A stretch of 64,000 nt of DNA from Tetragonia tetragonoides (taxonomy: Eukaryota; Streptophyta; Magnoliopsida; Caryophyllales; Aizoaceae): positions 23,892,001-23,956,000 of the forward strand of contig CM076152.1 in the NCBI GenBank assembly GCA_038025085.1, given 5' to 3'. The first letter of the stretch is position 1; each line of letters opens with the position of its first letter. The translations under genes and the position numbers were made by a program. Positions 21,736 through 34,372 of this stretch are shown piece by piece. A model generated the notes under the pieces. The model saw only the letters and a list, made by a program, of their open reading frames with translations. It had not been told where the DNA came from and searched no databases.

Positions 21736-24258
21736 AGCTTTGTTTGCATTCATTGGAGTGAGAAACTACACCAAGGATGTTAAGAAGTACAAACAAGTTT
21801 CAACTCAAGCTTTTGAATGTATTTACGCGTTTTAAAAGCTCATGTGACTAGGGTGAAAGAGATTGAGGTCTTTTGTGTTGTATATTAAGAGAAAGCACCC
21901 AAATGCTTTGTTTGTATTCATTTGAGTGAGAAACTACACCAAGGATGTTTACAAGTACAAACAAGCTTTAACTCCACCATTTGAATGCATTTACGCGTTT
22001 TACAAGCTCATATGACTAGGGTGAAAAAGATTGAGTTCTTTTGTGTTGTATATTAAGAGAAAGCACCCAAATGCTTTGTTTGCATTCATTTTATTGAGAA
22101 ACTTAAACAAGGATGTTTACAAGTACAAACAAGCTTCAACTCAAGCTTTAGAATGTATTTACGCGTTTTAACAACTCTTACGATTAGGGTGAAAGAGATT
22201 GAGGTCTTTTATGTTGTATATTAAGGGAAAGCACCCAAATGCTTTGTTTGTATTCATTTGAGTGAGAAACTACACCAAGGATGTTTACAAGTACAAACAA
22301 GCTTTAACTCCACCTTTTGAATGCATTTACGCGTTTTAACAGCTCTTACATCTAGGGTGAAAGAGATTGAGTTCTTTTGTGTTGTATATTAAGAGAAAGC
22401 ACGCAAATGCTTTGTTTGCATTCATTTGCGGGAGAAACTACACCAAGGATGTTTACAAGTACAAACAAGCTTCAACTCAAGCTGTTTAAAGCATTTACGC
22501 GTTTTAAAACCTTATACGACTAGGGTGAAACAGATTGAGTTCTTTTCTGTTGTATATTAAGAGAAAACACCCAAATACTTTGTTTGCATTTATTTGAGTG
22601 AGAAACTACACCAAGGATGTTTACAAGTACAAACAAGTTTCAACTCAAAATTTTGAATGTATTTACGCGTTTTAACAGCTCTTACGACTAGGGTGAAAGA
22701 GTTGAGGTCATTTGTGTTGTATATTAAGAGAAAGCACCCAAATGCTTTCTTTGCATTAATTTGAGTGAGAAACTACACCAAGGATGTTTACAAGTTCAAA
22801 CAAGTTTCAACTCAAGCTTTTGAATGCATTTACGCGTTTTAACAGCTCTTACGACTAGGCGAAAAGAGATTGAGTTCTTTTGTGTTGTATATTAAGAAAA
22901 AGCTCGCAAATGCTTTGTTTAAATTCATTTGAGTGTGAAACTACACCAAGGATGTTTACAACTACAAAAAGGCTTCAACTCAAGCTTTTGATTGCATTTA
23001 CGCGTTTTAAAAGCTCATACGAAAAGGGTGAAAGAGATTGAGTTCTTTTGTGTTGTATATTAAGAGCAAGCACCCAAATGATTTGTATGCTTTCATTTGA
23101 GTGAGAAACTACACCAAGGATGTTTGCATTCAAAAGCTCTTACATCTAGGGTGAAACAGCGCTTTGTTTGCATTCATTTGAGGGAGAAACTACACCAAGG
23201 ATGTTTGCAAGTACAAACAAGCTTTAAATCAACCTTTTGAATGCATTTACGCATTTTAACAGCTCTTACAACTAGGGTAAAAGAGATTGAATTCTTTTGT
23301 GTTGTATATTACGAGAAATCACACAAATGCTTTGTTTGCATTCATTTGAGTGAGAAACTACACCAAGGATGTTTACAAGTACAAACAAGCTTTAACTCAA
23401 ACTTTTGAATGCATTTACGCATTTTAAAAAGCTCTTACAACTAGGGAGAAAGAGATTGAGTTCTTTTGGGTTGTATATTAAGAGAAATCACACAAATGCT
23501 TTGTTTGCATTCATTTGAGTGAGAAACTACACCAAGAATGTTTACAAGTACAAACAAGCTTCAATTCAAGCTTTTGAAAGCATTTACGCGTTTTAAAACC
23601 TCATACGACTAGGGTGAAAAAGATTGAGTTCTTTTGTGTTGTATTTTAAGAGAAAGTAACCAAAAGCTTTGTTTGCATTCATTTCAATGAGAAACTACAC
23701 CAAGAATGTTTACAAGTACAAACAAGCTTCAACTCAAGCTTTTGAATGCATTTACGCGTTTTAAAAGGTCATATGACTAGGGTGGAAAAGATTGAGTTCT
23801 TTTGTGTTGTATATTAAGAGAAAGCACCCAACTGCTTTGTTTTCATTCATTTGAGTGCGAAACTTAACCAAGGATGTATACAAGTACAAACAAGCTTCAA
23901 CTCAAGCTTTTGAATGCATATATGCGTTTCAAAACCTCGTACGACTACGGTGAAAGAGATTGAGTTCTTTTGTGTTGTATATTAAGAGAAAGCACCCAAA
24001 TGCTTTGTTTGCATTCATTTGAGTGAGAAACTACCCCAAGGATGTTTACAAGTACAAACAAGCTTCAACTCAAGCTTTTGAATGTATTTACGCGTTTTAA
24101 CAGCTCTTACGATTAGGGTGAAAGAGATTGTGGTCTTTTGTGTTGTATATTAAGAGAAAGCACCCAATTGCTTTGTTTGTATTCATTTGAGTCAGAAACT
24201 ACACCAAGGATATTTACAAGAACAAACAAGCTTCAACTCAATATTTTGAATGTATTCA
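21736..24258 (-). repeat. Satellite array, - block (about 15 monomers)
   Basis: Regular - monomers. A rearranged patch at 23130-23165 joins GGATGTTTGCATTCAAAAG to CTCTTACATCTAGGG and then GTGAAACAGCG to CTTTGTTTGC. The block exits at ATTCACAATC|AAATGAATGC at about 24261. Confidence 0.94.
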
Positions 24259-24261
24259 CAA

Positions 24262-26175
24262 TCAAATGAATGCAAGTAAAGCATTTGTGTGATTTCTCTT
24301 AATATACAACAGAAAAGAACTCATCTCTTTCACCCTAGTCGTAAGAGCTGTGAAAACGCGTAAATACATTCAAAAGCTTGAGTTGAAGCTTGTTTGTACT
24401 TGTAAACATCCTTGGTGTAGTTTCTCACTCCAATGAATGCAAACAAAGCTTTTGGGTGCTTTCTCTGAAAATACAACACAAAACGCGTAAATGCATTCAA
24501 AAGCTTGAGTTGAAGCTTGTATGTACTTGTAAACATCCTTGGTGTGGTTTCTCACTCAAATGAATGCAAACAAAGTTATTGGATGGTTTCTCTGAAAATA
24601 CAACACAAAAGAACTCAATCTCTTTCACCTTAGTCGTATGAGGTTTTAAAACGCGTATATGCATTCAAAAGGTGGAGTTAAAGCTTGTTTGTACTTGTGA
24701 ACATTCTTGGTGTAGTTTCTCACTCAAATGAATGCAAACAAAGCATTTGTGTGCTTTCTCTTAATATAAAATGCAATAAAAAGCTTGAGTTGACGCTTGT
24801 TTGTACTTGTAATCATCCTTGGTGTAGTTTCTCACTGAAATGAATGCATACAAAGAATTTGTGTGCTTTCTCTTAATATACAACAGAAAAGAACTCAATC
24901 TCTTTCACCCTAGTCGTAAGAGCTGATAAAACGCGTAAATACATTCAAAAGCTTGAGTTGAAGCTTGTTTGTACTTGTAAACATCCTTGGTGTAGTTTCT
25001 CACACAAATGAATGCAAACAAAGCTTTTGGGTTCTTTCTCTTAATATACAACACAAAAGAACTCAATCTCTTTCACCCTAGTCGTATGAGGTTTTAAAAC
25101 GCGTATATGCATTCAAAAGCTTGAGTTAAACCTTGTTGGTACTTGTAAACATCTTTGGTGTAGTTTCTCACTCAAATGAATGCAAAGAAAACATTTGGGT
25201 GCGTTCTATTAATATACAACACAAAAGAACTCCAGCTTTTTCACCCTAGTCATATGAGCTTTTAAAACGCGTAAATGCATTCAAAAGCTTGAGTTGAAGC
25301 TTGTTTGTACTTGTAAACATCCTTGGGGTAGTTTCTCACTCCAATGAATGCAAAATAGCTTTTGGATGCTTTCTCTTAATATACAACAGAAAAGAACTCA
25401 AGCTTTTTCACCCTAGTCATATGAGCTTTTAAAAGGCATAAATGCATTCATAAGCTTGAGTTGAAGCTTGTTTGTACTTGTAAACATCCTTGGTGTAATT
25501 TCTCACTCAAATAAATGCAAACAAAGAATTTGTGTGATTTCTCTTAATATACAACACAATAGAACTCAATCTCTTTCACCCTAGTTGTAAGAGCTGATAA
25601 AATGCGTAAATGCATTCAAAAGGTGGAGTTAAAGCTTGTTTGTGCTTGTAAACATACTTGGTGTAGTTTCTCACTCAAATGAATGCAAACAAAGCATTTG
25701 GGTGCTTTCTCTTAATATACAACACAAAAGAACTCAATCTCTTTCACCCTAGATGTAAGAGCTGTTAAAACTCGTAAATGCATTCAAAAGGTGGAGTTAA
25801 AGCTTGTTTGTACTTGTAAACATCCTTGGTGTAGTTTCTCACTCAAATGAATGCAAACAAAGCATTTGGGAGCTTTCTCTTAATATAAAATGCAATAAAA
25901 AGCTTGAGTTGACGCTTGTTTGTACTTGTAAACATCCTTGGTGTAGTTTCTCACTCAAATGAATGCATACAAAAAATTTGTGTGCTTTCTCTTAATATAC
26001 AACAGAAAAGAACTCAATCTCTTTCACCCTAATCATAAGAGCTTTTAAAACGCTTAAATGCATTCAAAAGGTGGAGTTAAATCTTGTTCGTACTTGTAAA
26101 CATCCTTGGTGTAGTTTCTCACTCAAATGAATTCACTCAAATGAATGCTTTCTCTTAATATACAACACAAAAGAA
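24262..26175 (+). repeat. Satellite array, + block (about 11.4 monomers)
   Basis: Contains two copies of a deletion variant in which CTCTTAATATAAAATGC runs straight into AATAAAAAGCTTG (24771 and 25890, offset 1119), skipping most of the TTTCACCC half. At 24480 ACAACACAAA jumps to ACGCGTAAATGC. The right end at 26130-26175 has a repeated ATTCACTCAAATGAATGC. Confidence 0.93.
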
Positions 26176-27273
26176 CCCAAATGACAATGTTGCTTGCATT
26201 CATGTACAAACAAGCTTCAACTCAAGGATGTTTACATGTACAAACAAGCTTCAACTCAAAATTTTGAATAAATTTACGCGTTTTAAAAGCTAATATGACT
26301 AGGGTGAAAGAGATTGAGGTCTTTTGTGTTATATATTAAGAGAAAGCACCCAAATGCTTTGTTTGCATTCATTTGAGTGAGAAACTACACCAAGAATGTT
26401 TACAAGTACAAACAAGCTTCAAGTCAAGCTTTTGAATGCATTTACGCGTTTTAAAAGCTCATATGACTAGGGTGAAAGAGATTGAGGTCTTTTGTGTTGT
26501 ATATTAAGAGAAAGCACCGAAATGCTTTGTTTGCATTCATTTGAGTGAGAAACTACACCAAGGATGTTTACAAGTACAAACAAGCTTCAACTCCACCTTT
26601 TGAATGCATTTACGCGTTTTAACAGCTCTTACGACTAGGGTGAAAGAGATTGAGTTCTTTTGTGTTGTATTTTCAGAGAAAGCACCCAAAAGCTTTGTTT
26701 GCATTCATTGGAGTGAGAAACTACACCAAGGATGTTTACAAGTACAAACAAGCTTCAACTCAAAATTTTGAATATATTTAAGCGTTTTATAAGTTCATAT
26801 GACTAGGGTGAAAGAGATTGAGGTCTTTTGTGTTGTATATTAAGAGAAAGCACCCAAATGCTTTCTTTGCATTAATTTGAGTGAGAAACTACACCAAGTA
26901 TGTTTACAAGTACGAACAAGCTTCAACTCAAGCTTTTGAATGCTTTTACGCGTTTTAAAAGCGCATACGACTAGGGTGAAAGAGATTGAGTTCTTTTGTG
27001 TTGAAAATTAAGAGAAAGCACCCAAATGCTTTGTTTGCATTCATTTGAGTGAGAAACTGTACCAAGGATGTTTACAAGCATAAACAAGCTTCAACTCAAG
27101 CTTTTGAATGTATTTACGCGTTTTAACAGCTCTCACGATTAGGGTGAAAGAGATTGAGGTCTTTTGTGTTGTATATTAAGAGAAAGCACCCAAATGCTTT
27201 GTTTGCATTCATTTGAGTGAGAAACTACACCAATGATGTTTACAACTACAAACAAGCTTTAACTCCACCTTTT
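26176..27273 (-). repeat. Satellite array, - block (about 6.4 monomers)
   Basis: Entered through the GAACCCAAATGACAATGTTG bridge also seen at 6685 and 10639. A small tandem duplication of ACAAACAAGCTTCAACTCAA lies at 26206-26259. The block runs directly into the copia fragment at CCACCTTTT|GAGAAAG. Confidence 0.93.
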
Positions 27274-27482
27274 GAGAAAGAAATTAGGAGAAAGGGGAGT
27301 TGAATGTATCTTTTTAGGCTATGCTATACATAGCAAGGCCTATAGGTTCATGGTAATTGAACCAAATGATTTAATTGCGGTCAATACAATAATTGAATCA
27401 AGGCATACTATATTTGATGAGAATCGATTCACGTCTATCCCTAGGCCAAAAGACCCAATTGTGGAGGTTATGTCAAACCAAC
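27274..27482 (+). mobile_element. Ty1/copia retrotransposon polyprotein fragment (short copy)
   Basis: About 209 bp of coding sequence embedded in satellite. Translated from 27275 it gives KKLGERGVECIFLGYA, then HSKAYRF, NTIIESRHTIFDENRF and SIPRPKD. These are the hallmarks of the segment between the integrase core and reverse transcriptase of plant Ty1/copia polyproteins (the GYA..SKAYRF and ESR...FDENRF words). Nothing else of the element is present: no gag, protease, reverse transcriptase, RNase H or LTR. The left edge follows CCACCTTTT of a - monomer. The right edge is near GTCAAACCAAC, then about 8 unexplained bases, then satellite again. The left edge is identical at 56402, and the shared 209 bases differ at only four positions, so both descend from one captured fragment. 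It is a pseudogene fragment; an apparent 106-codon frame continues into satellite by chance. Confidence 0.9.
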
Positions 27483-27490
27483 AGCTCCCC

Positions 27491-27868
27491 TTTTCAGAGA
27501 AAGCATCCAAATACTTTGTTTGGATACATTTGGGTGTGAAACTGCACCTAGGATGTTTACAAGTACAAACAAGCTTCAACTCAATCTTTTGAATGCATTT
27601 ACGCGTTTTGAAAGCTCATACGAGTAGGGTGCAAGAGATTTGAGTTCTTTTGTGTTGTATATTAATAGAATGCATCCAAATACTTTTTTTGCATTCATTT
27701 GAGAGTGAAAATACACCAAGGATGTTTACAAGTACAAACAAGCTTCAACTCAAGCTTTTGAATGTACTTACGCGTTTTAACTGCTCTTACGACTAGGGTG
27801 AAAGAGATTGAGTTCTTTTCTGTTGTATATTAGGAGAAAGCACACAAATGCTTTAATTGCATTCATTT
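27491..27868 (-). repeat. Satellite, - block with diverged monomers
   Basis: About 2.2 monomers downstream of the copia fragment. They belong to a distinct subfamily (AGCATCCAAATAC, GTGTGAAACTGCACC, GAGATTTGAG), also seen at 43056-43740, 47764-48450 and near 59470. It ends at TTGATTGTGAATACATTC, the reverse-complement form of the recurrent switch junction. Confidence 0.92.
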
Positions 27869-28391
27869 GATTGTGAATACATTCAAAATTTTGAGTTGAA
27901 GCTTGTTTGTACTTGTAAACATCCTTGGTGTAGTTTCTCACTCCAATGAATGCAAACAAAGCTTTTGGGTGCTTTCTCTGAAAATACAACACAAAAGAAC
28001 TCAATCTCTTTCACCCTAGATGTAAGAGCTGTTAAAACGCGTAAATGCATTCAAAAGGTGGAGTTAAAGCTTGTTTGTACTTGTAAACATCCTTGGTGTA
28101 GTTTCTCACTCAAATGAATTCAAACAAAGCATTTGAGTGCTTTCTCTTAAGCTTGAGTTGAAGCTTGTTTATACTTGTAAACACAAAAGAGATTGAGTTT
28201 CTCACTCCAATGAATGCAAACAAAGCTTTTGGATGCTTTCTCTTAATATACAACAGAAAAGAACTCAAGCTTTTTCACCCTAGTCATATGAGCTTTTAAA
28301 ACGCGTAAATGCATTCAAAAGCTTGATTTGAAGCTTGTTTGTACTTGTAAACATCCTTGGTGTAGTTTCTCACTCCAATGAATGCAAACAA
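27869..28391 (+). repeat. Satellite, + block with internal rearrangement
   Basis: Three + monomers, the middle one scrambled at 28141-28200: TTTCTCTTAAGCTTGAG, then TTGTAAACACAAAAGAG, then ATTGAGTTTCTCACTC. The same scramble recurs at 38388-38445. The block ends on the AAGCTT palindrome. Confidence 0.9.
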
Positions 28392-31335
28392 AGCTTTAAC
28401 TCAACCTTTTGAATGCATTTACGCATTTTAACAGCTCTTACAACTAGGGTGTAAGAGATTGAGTTCTTTTGTGTTGTATATTAAGAGAAATCACACAAAT
28501 GCTTTGTTTGCATTTATTTGAGTGAGAAACTACACCAAGAATGTTTACAAGTACAAACAAGCTTCAACTCAACCTTTTGAATGCATTTACGCGTAAAAAC
28601 AGCTCATATGACTAGGGTGAAAGAGATTGAGTTCTTTTGTGTTGTATATTAAAAGAAATCACCCAAATGGTTTGTTTGCATTCATTTGAGTGAGAAACTA
28701 CACCAAGGATCTTTACAAGTACAAACAAGTTTCAACTCAAGCTTTTAAATGCATTTACGCGTTTTAACAGCTCTTACGACTAGGCGAAAAGAGATTGAGT
28801 TCTTTTGTGTTGTATGTAAAGAAAAAGCTCGCAAATTCTTTGTTTACATTCATTTGAGTGTGAAACTACCCTAAGGATGTTTACAACTACAAACAAGCTT
28901 GAACTCAAGCTTTTGAATGCATTTAAGCATTTTAAAAGCTCATACGACAAGGGTGAAAGAGATTGAGTTCTTTTGTGTTGTATATTAAGAGAACGCACCC
29001 AAATGCTTTGTTTGCATTCATTTGAGTGAGAAACTTAACCATGGATGTTTACAAGTACAAACAAGCTTCAACTCAAGCTTTTGAGTGCATTTACGCGTTT
29101 TAAAACCTCATACAACCAGGGTGAAAGAGATTGAGTTCTTTTGTGTTGTATATTAAGAGAACGCACCCAAATGTTTTCTTTGCCTTCATTTGAGTGAGAA
29201 ACTACACCAAAGATGTTTACAAGTACAAACAAGCTTAGACTCAAGCTTTTGAATGCATTTACGCGTTTTAAAAGCTCATATGACTAGGGTGAAAAAGATT
29301 GAGTTCTTTTGTGTTGTATATTAATAGAAAGCACCCAAATGCTTTGTTTGCATTCATTTGAGTGAGAAACGTAACCAAGGATATTTACAAGTACAAACAA
29401 GCTTCAACTCAAGTTTTTGAATGCATATACGCGTTTTAAAACCTCATACGACTAGGGTGAAAGAGATTGAGTTCTTTTGTGTTATATTTTCAGAGAAAGC
29501 ACCCAAAAGCTTTGTTTGGATTCATTAGAGTAAGAAACTACACCAAGGATGTTTACAAGTACAAACAAGCTTCAACTCAAGCTTTTGAATGTATTTACGC
29601 GTTTTAAAAGCTCATGTGACTAGGGTGAAAAAGATTGAGGTCTTTTGTGTTGTATATTAAGAGGAAGCACCCAAATGCTTTGTTTGTATTCATTTGAGTT
29701 AGAAACGACACCAAGGATGTTTACAAGTACAAACAAACTTTAACTCCACCTTTTGAATGCATTTACGCCTTTTACAAGCTCATATGACTAGGGTGAAAAA
29801 GATTGAGTTCTTTTGTGTTGTATATTAAGAGAAAGCACCCAAATGCTTTGTTTGCATTCATTTGAGTGAGAAACTTAACCAAGGATGTTTACAAGTACAA
29901 ACAAGCTTCAACTCAAGCTTTAGAATGTATTTACGCGTTTTAACAGCTCTTACGATTAGGGTGAAAGAGATTGAGGTCTTTTATGTTGTATATTAAGGGA
30001 AAGCACCCAAATGCTTTGTTTGTATTCATTTGAGTGAGAAACTACACCAAGGATGTTTACTAGTACAAACAAGCTTTAACCCCACCTTTTGAATGCATTT
30101 ACGCGTTTTAACAGCTCTTACATCTAGGGTAAACAAGTACAAACAAGCTTTAACTCAACCTTTTGAATGCATTTACGCATTTTAACAGCTCTTACAACTA
30201 GGGTGAAAGAGATTGAGTTCTTTTGTGTTGTATATTAAGAGAAATCACACAAATGCTTTTTTTGCATTCATTTGAGTGAGAAACTACACCAAGAATGTTT
30301 ACAAATACAAACAAGCTTCAACTCAAGCTTTTGAATGCATTTACGCGTTTTAAAAGCTCATATGACTAGGGTGAAAAAGATTGAGTTCTTTTGTGTTGTA
30401 TTTTAAGAGAAAGCAATTAAAAGCTTTGTTTGCATTCATTTCAGTGAGAAACTACACCAAGAATTATTACAAGTACAAACAAGCTTCAACTCAAGCTTTT
30501 GAATGCATTTACGCGTTTTAAAAGCTCTTATGACTAGGGTGAAAAAGATTGAGTTCTTCTGTGTTGTATATTTAGAGAAAGCACCCAAATGCTTTGTTTG
30601 CATTCATTTGAGTGAGAAACTTAACCAAGGATGTTTACAAGTACAAACAAGATTCAACTCAAGCTTTTGAATGTATTTACACGTTTTAACAGCTCTTACG
30701 ATTAGGGTGAAAGAGATTGAGGTCTTTTGTGTTGCATATTAAGAGAAAGCACCCAAATGCTTTGTTTGCATTCATTTGAGTGAGAAACTACACCAGGATG
30801 TTTACAAGTACAAACAAGCTTTAACTCCACCTTTTGAATGCATTTACGCGTTTTAACAGCTCTTACATCTAGGGTGAAAGAGATTGAGTTCTTTTGTGTT
30901 GTGTATTAAGAGAACGCACCCAAATGTTTTCTTTGCATTCATTTGAGTGAGAAACTACACCAAGGATGTTTACAAGTACAAACAAGCTTCAACTCAAGCT
31001 TTTGAATGCATTTACGCGTTTTAAAAGCTCATATGACAAGGGTGAAAGAGATTGAGGTCTTTTGTGTTGTATATTAAGAGAAAGCACCCAAATGGTTTGT
31101 TTGCATTCATTTGAGTGAGAAACTACACCAAGGATGTTTACAAGTACAAACAAGCTTTAACTCCACCTTTTGAATGCATTTACGCGTTTTAACAGCTCTT
31201 ACGACTAGGGTGAAAGAGAATGAGTTCTTTTGTGTTGTATTTTCAGAGAAAGCACCCAAAAGCTTTGTTTGCATTCATTGGAGTGAGAAACTACACCAAG
31301 GATGTTTACAAGTACAAACAAGCTTCAACTCAAAC
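28392..31335 (-). repeat. Satellite array, - block (about 17.5 monomers)
   Basis: Regular - monomers with a D/C module at 28780-29000. At 30128-30140 a partial duplication joins CATCTAGGG to TAAACAAGTACAAAC. No gene is seen. Confidence 0.95.
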
Positions 31336-32740
31336 AAGCAAATAAAGGATTTGTGTGCTTTCTCTTAATATACAACAGAAAAGAACTCAATCTCTTTCAC
31401 CCTAGTCATAAGAGCTGTTAAAACGCGTAAATACATTCAAAAGCTTGAGTTGAAGCTTGTTTGTACTTGTAAACATCCTTGGTGTAGTATCTCCCTCCAA
31501 TGAATGCAAACAAAGCTTTTGGGTGCTTTCTCTGAAAATACAACACAAAAGAACTCAATCTCTTTCACCCTAGTCGTATGAGGTTTTAAAACGCGTATAT
31601 GCATTCAAAAGCTAAAGTTGAAGCTTGTTGGTACTTGTAAACATCTTTGGGGTAGTTTCTCACTCAAATGAATGCAAAGAAAACATTTGGGCACGTTCTC
31701 TTAATATACAACACAAAAGAACTCCATCTCTTTCACCCTTGTCGTATGAGCTTTTAAAACGCGTAAATGCATTCAAAAGCTTGAGTTGAAGCTTGTTTGT
31801 ACTTGTAAACATCCTTGGTGTAGTTTCTCATTCAAATGAATGCAAACAAAGCATTTGTGTGATTTCTCTTAATATACAACACAAAAGAACTCAATCTCTT
31901 TCACTCTAGTTGTAAGAGCTGTTAAAATGCGTAAATGCATTCAAAAGGTGGAGTTAAAGCTTGTTTGTACTTGTAAACATCCTTGGTGTAGTTTCTCACT
32001 CAAATGAATGCAAACAAAGCATTTGGGTGCTTTCTCTTAATATACAACACAAAAGACCTCAATCTCTTTCACCCTTGTCATACGAGCTTTTAAAACGCGT
32101 AAATACATTCAAAAGCTTGAGTTGAAGCTTGTTTGTACTTGTAAACATCCTTGGTGTATTTTCTCACTCCAATGAATGCAAACAAAGCTTTTGGGTGCTT
32201 TCTCTGAAAATACAACACAAAAGAACTCAATCTCTTTCACCCTAGTCGTATGAGGTTTTAAGACGCGTATATGCATTCAAAAGCTTAAGTTGAAGCTTGT
32301 TGGTACTTGTAAACATCCTTGGTTAAGTTTCTCACTCAAATGAATGCAAACAAAGCATTTGGGTGCTTTCTCTTAATATACAACACAAAAGACCTCAATC
32401 TCTTTCACCCTAGTCGTATGAGGTTTTAAAACGCGTAAATGCTTTCAAAAGCTTGAGTTGAAGCTTGTTTGTACTTGCAAACATCCTTGGTGTAGTTTCT
32501 CACTCAAATGAATGCAAACAAAGCATTTGGGTGCTTTCTGTTAATATACAACACAAAAGACCTCAATCTCTTTCACCCTAGTCATATGAGCTTTTAAAAC
32601 GCGTAAATACATTCAAAAGCTTGAGTTGAAGCTTGTTTGTACTTGTAAACATCCTTGGTGTAGTTTCTCACTCAAATGAATGCTAAGAAAACATTTGGGT
32701 GCGTTCTCTTAATATACAACACAAAAGAACACAATCTTTT
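31336..32740 (+). repeat. Satellite array, + block (about 8.4 monomers)
   Basis: Begins at CTCAAACAAGC|AAATAAAGG, which looks like a shortened form of the recurrent - to + junction (same AAATAAAG...ACAGAAAAG continuation). It ends at CACAATCTTTT|TACAAGTAC. Confidence 0.93.
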
Positions 32741-33417
32741 TACAAGTACAAACAAGCTTCAACTCAAGCTTTTGAATGCATTTACGCGTTTTAAAAGCTC
32801 ATATGACTAGGGTGAAAAAGATTGAGTTCTTTTGTGTTGTATATTAAGAGAAAGTACCCAAATGCTTTGTTTGCATTCATTTGAGTGAGAAACTTAACCA
32901 AGGATGTTTACAAGTACCAACAAGCTTCAAACCAAGCTTTTGAATGTATTTACTCGTTTTAAAAGCTCATATGACTAGGGTGAAAGAGATTGAGGTCTTT
33001 TGTGTTGTATATTAAGAGAAAGCACCCAAATGCTTTGTTTGCATTCATTTGAGTGAGAAACTACACCAAGGATGTTTATAAGTACAAACAAGCTTTAACT
33101 CCACCTTTTGAATGCATTTACGCGTTTTAAGAGCTCTTACATCTAGGGTGAAAGAGATTGAGTTCTTTTGTGTTGTATATTAAGAGAAATCACCCAAATG
33201 GTTTGTTTGCATTCATTTGAGTGAGAAACTGCACCAAGGATGTTTACAAGTACAAACAAGTTTCAACTCAAGCTTTTGAATGAATTTACGCGTTTTAACA
33301 TCTCTTACGACTAGGCGAAAGGAGATTGAGTTCTTTTGTGTTGTATATTAAGAAAAAGCTCGCCAATGCTTTGTTTACATTCATTTGAGTGTGAAACTAC
33401 CCCAAGGATGTTTACAT
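32741..33417 (-). repeat. Satellite, - block (about 4 monomers)
   Basis: Regular - monomers ending in a D-type unit (AAAGCTCGCCAATGC, CTACCCCAAGG) that breaks at TTTACATGTAAATGC, where the scrambled stretch begins. Confidence 0.93.
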
Positions 33418-33890
33418 GTAAATGCATTCAAAAGGTGGAGTTCAAGCTTGTGTTGTATTCATTTGAGTGAGAAACTAGAACAAAAGACTTTTGAGTGCGT
33501 TCTGAACGCGTAAATGCATTTGAGTTCTTACACCCGTATAGCTCAAAACGCGTTTGGGTGAAAGAGATTTTAAAACGGACAAACTTGAGTAGGTGGAGTT
33601 GAAGCTTGTTTGTACTTGTAAACATCCTTGGTGTAGTTTCTCTTAAATGTATAATTCAAGCATTTGGGTGCTTTCTCTAAATATACAACACAAAAGAACT
33701 CAAAATCTTTCACCCAGATGCATTTGCATTCATTTACGCGTAAAGGGCTCATATGAATTTCTCTTAATTTTTGTAAATAGAAGTACTTGTGTTGTACGCG
33801 TAAATGCAAATAAAGCATTTGGGTGCTTTCTCTTAATATACAACACAAAAGACCTCAATCTCGTATGAGGTTTTAAAACGCGTAAATCCT
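33418..33890. other. Scrambled satellite mosaic
   Basis: Satellite words appear here as fragments of 10-60 bases in mixed order and orientation, with unfamiliar joins (TGTTGTATTCATTTG, GTTCTTACACCCG, AAAACGGACAAAC, TTGTAAATAGAAGTACTTG). A near-normal + monomer piece sits at 33595-33710, then fragmentation resumes to 33810. At 33861 a deletion joins CAATCTC to GTATGAGG. No gene or foreign sequence is recognised. Confidence 0.75.
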
Positions 33891-34312
33891 TTCAAACGCT
33901 TGAGTTGAAGCTTGTTTGTACTTGTAAATATCCTTGGTGTAGTTTCTCCCTCAAATGAATGCAAACAAAGCATTTGGGTGCTTTCTCTTAATATACAACA
34001 CAAAAGAACTCAATCTCTTTCACCCTAGATGTAAGAGCTGTTAAAACGCGTAAATGCATTCAAAAGGTGGAGTTAAAGCTTGTTTGAACTTGTAAACATC
34101 CTTGGTGTAGTTTCTCACTCAAATGAATGCAAACAAAGCTTTTGGGTGCTTTCTCTTAATATACAATACAAAAGACCTCAATCTCTTTCACCCTAATCGT
34201 AAGAGCTGTTAAAACGCGTAAATACATTCAAAAGCTTGAGTTGAAGCTTGTTTGTACTTGTAAACATCCTTGGTTAAGTTTCTCACTCAAATGAATGCAA
34301 ACAAAGCATTTG
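33806..34312 (+). repeat. Satellite, + block (about 3 monomers)
   Basis: Regular + monomers resuming after the scrambled stretch. The block ends where AAAGCATTTGTG runs into TTCTTTTCTGTTG of a short - piece. Confidence 0.9.
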
Positions 34313-34372
34313 TGTTCTTTTCTGTTGTATATTAAGAGAAAGCACACAAATGCTTTATTTGCATTCATTTGA
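34313..34372 (-). repeat. Satellite, 60-bp - fragment
   Basis: A 60-bp reverse piece bounded on the right by TTTGATTGTGAATAC, the reverse-complement version of the recurrent junction, with CACACAAATGCTTTATTTGC on its left as in the other copies. Confidence 0.85.

Noticed and set aside
27272..27592. A 106-codon gene
   Set aside because: The first 70 codons are a copia fragment and the rest is satellite read through by chance; it begins at TTG, not ATG.
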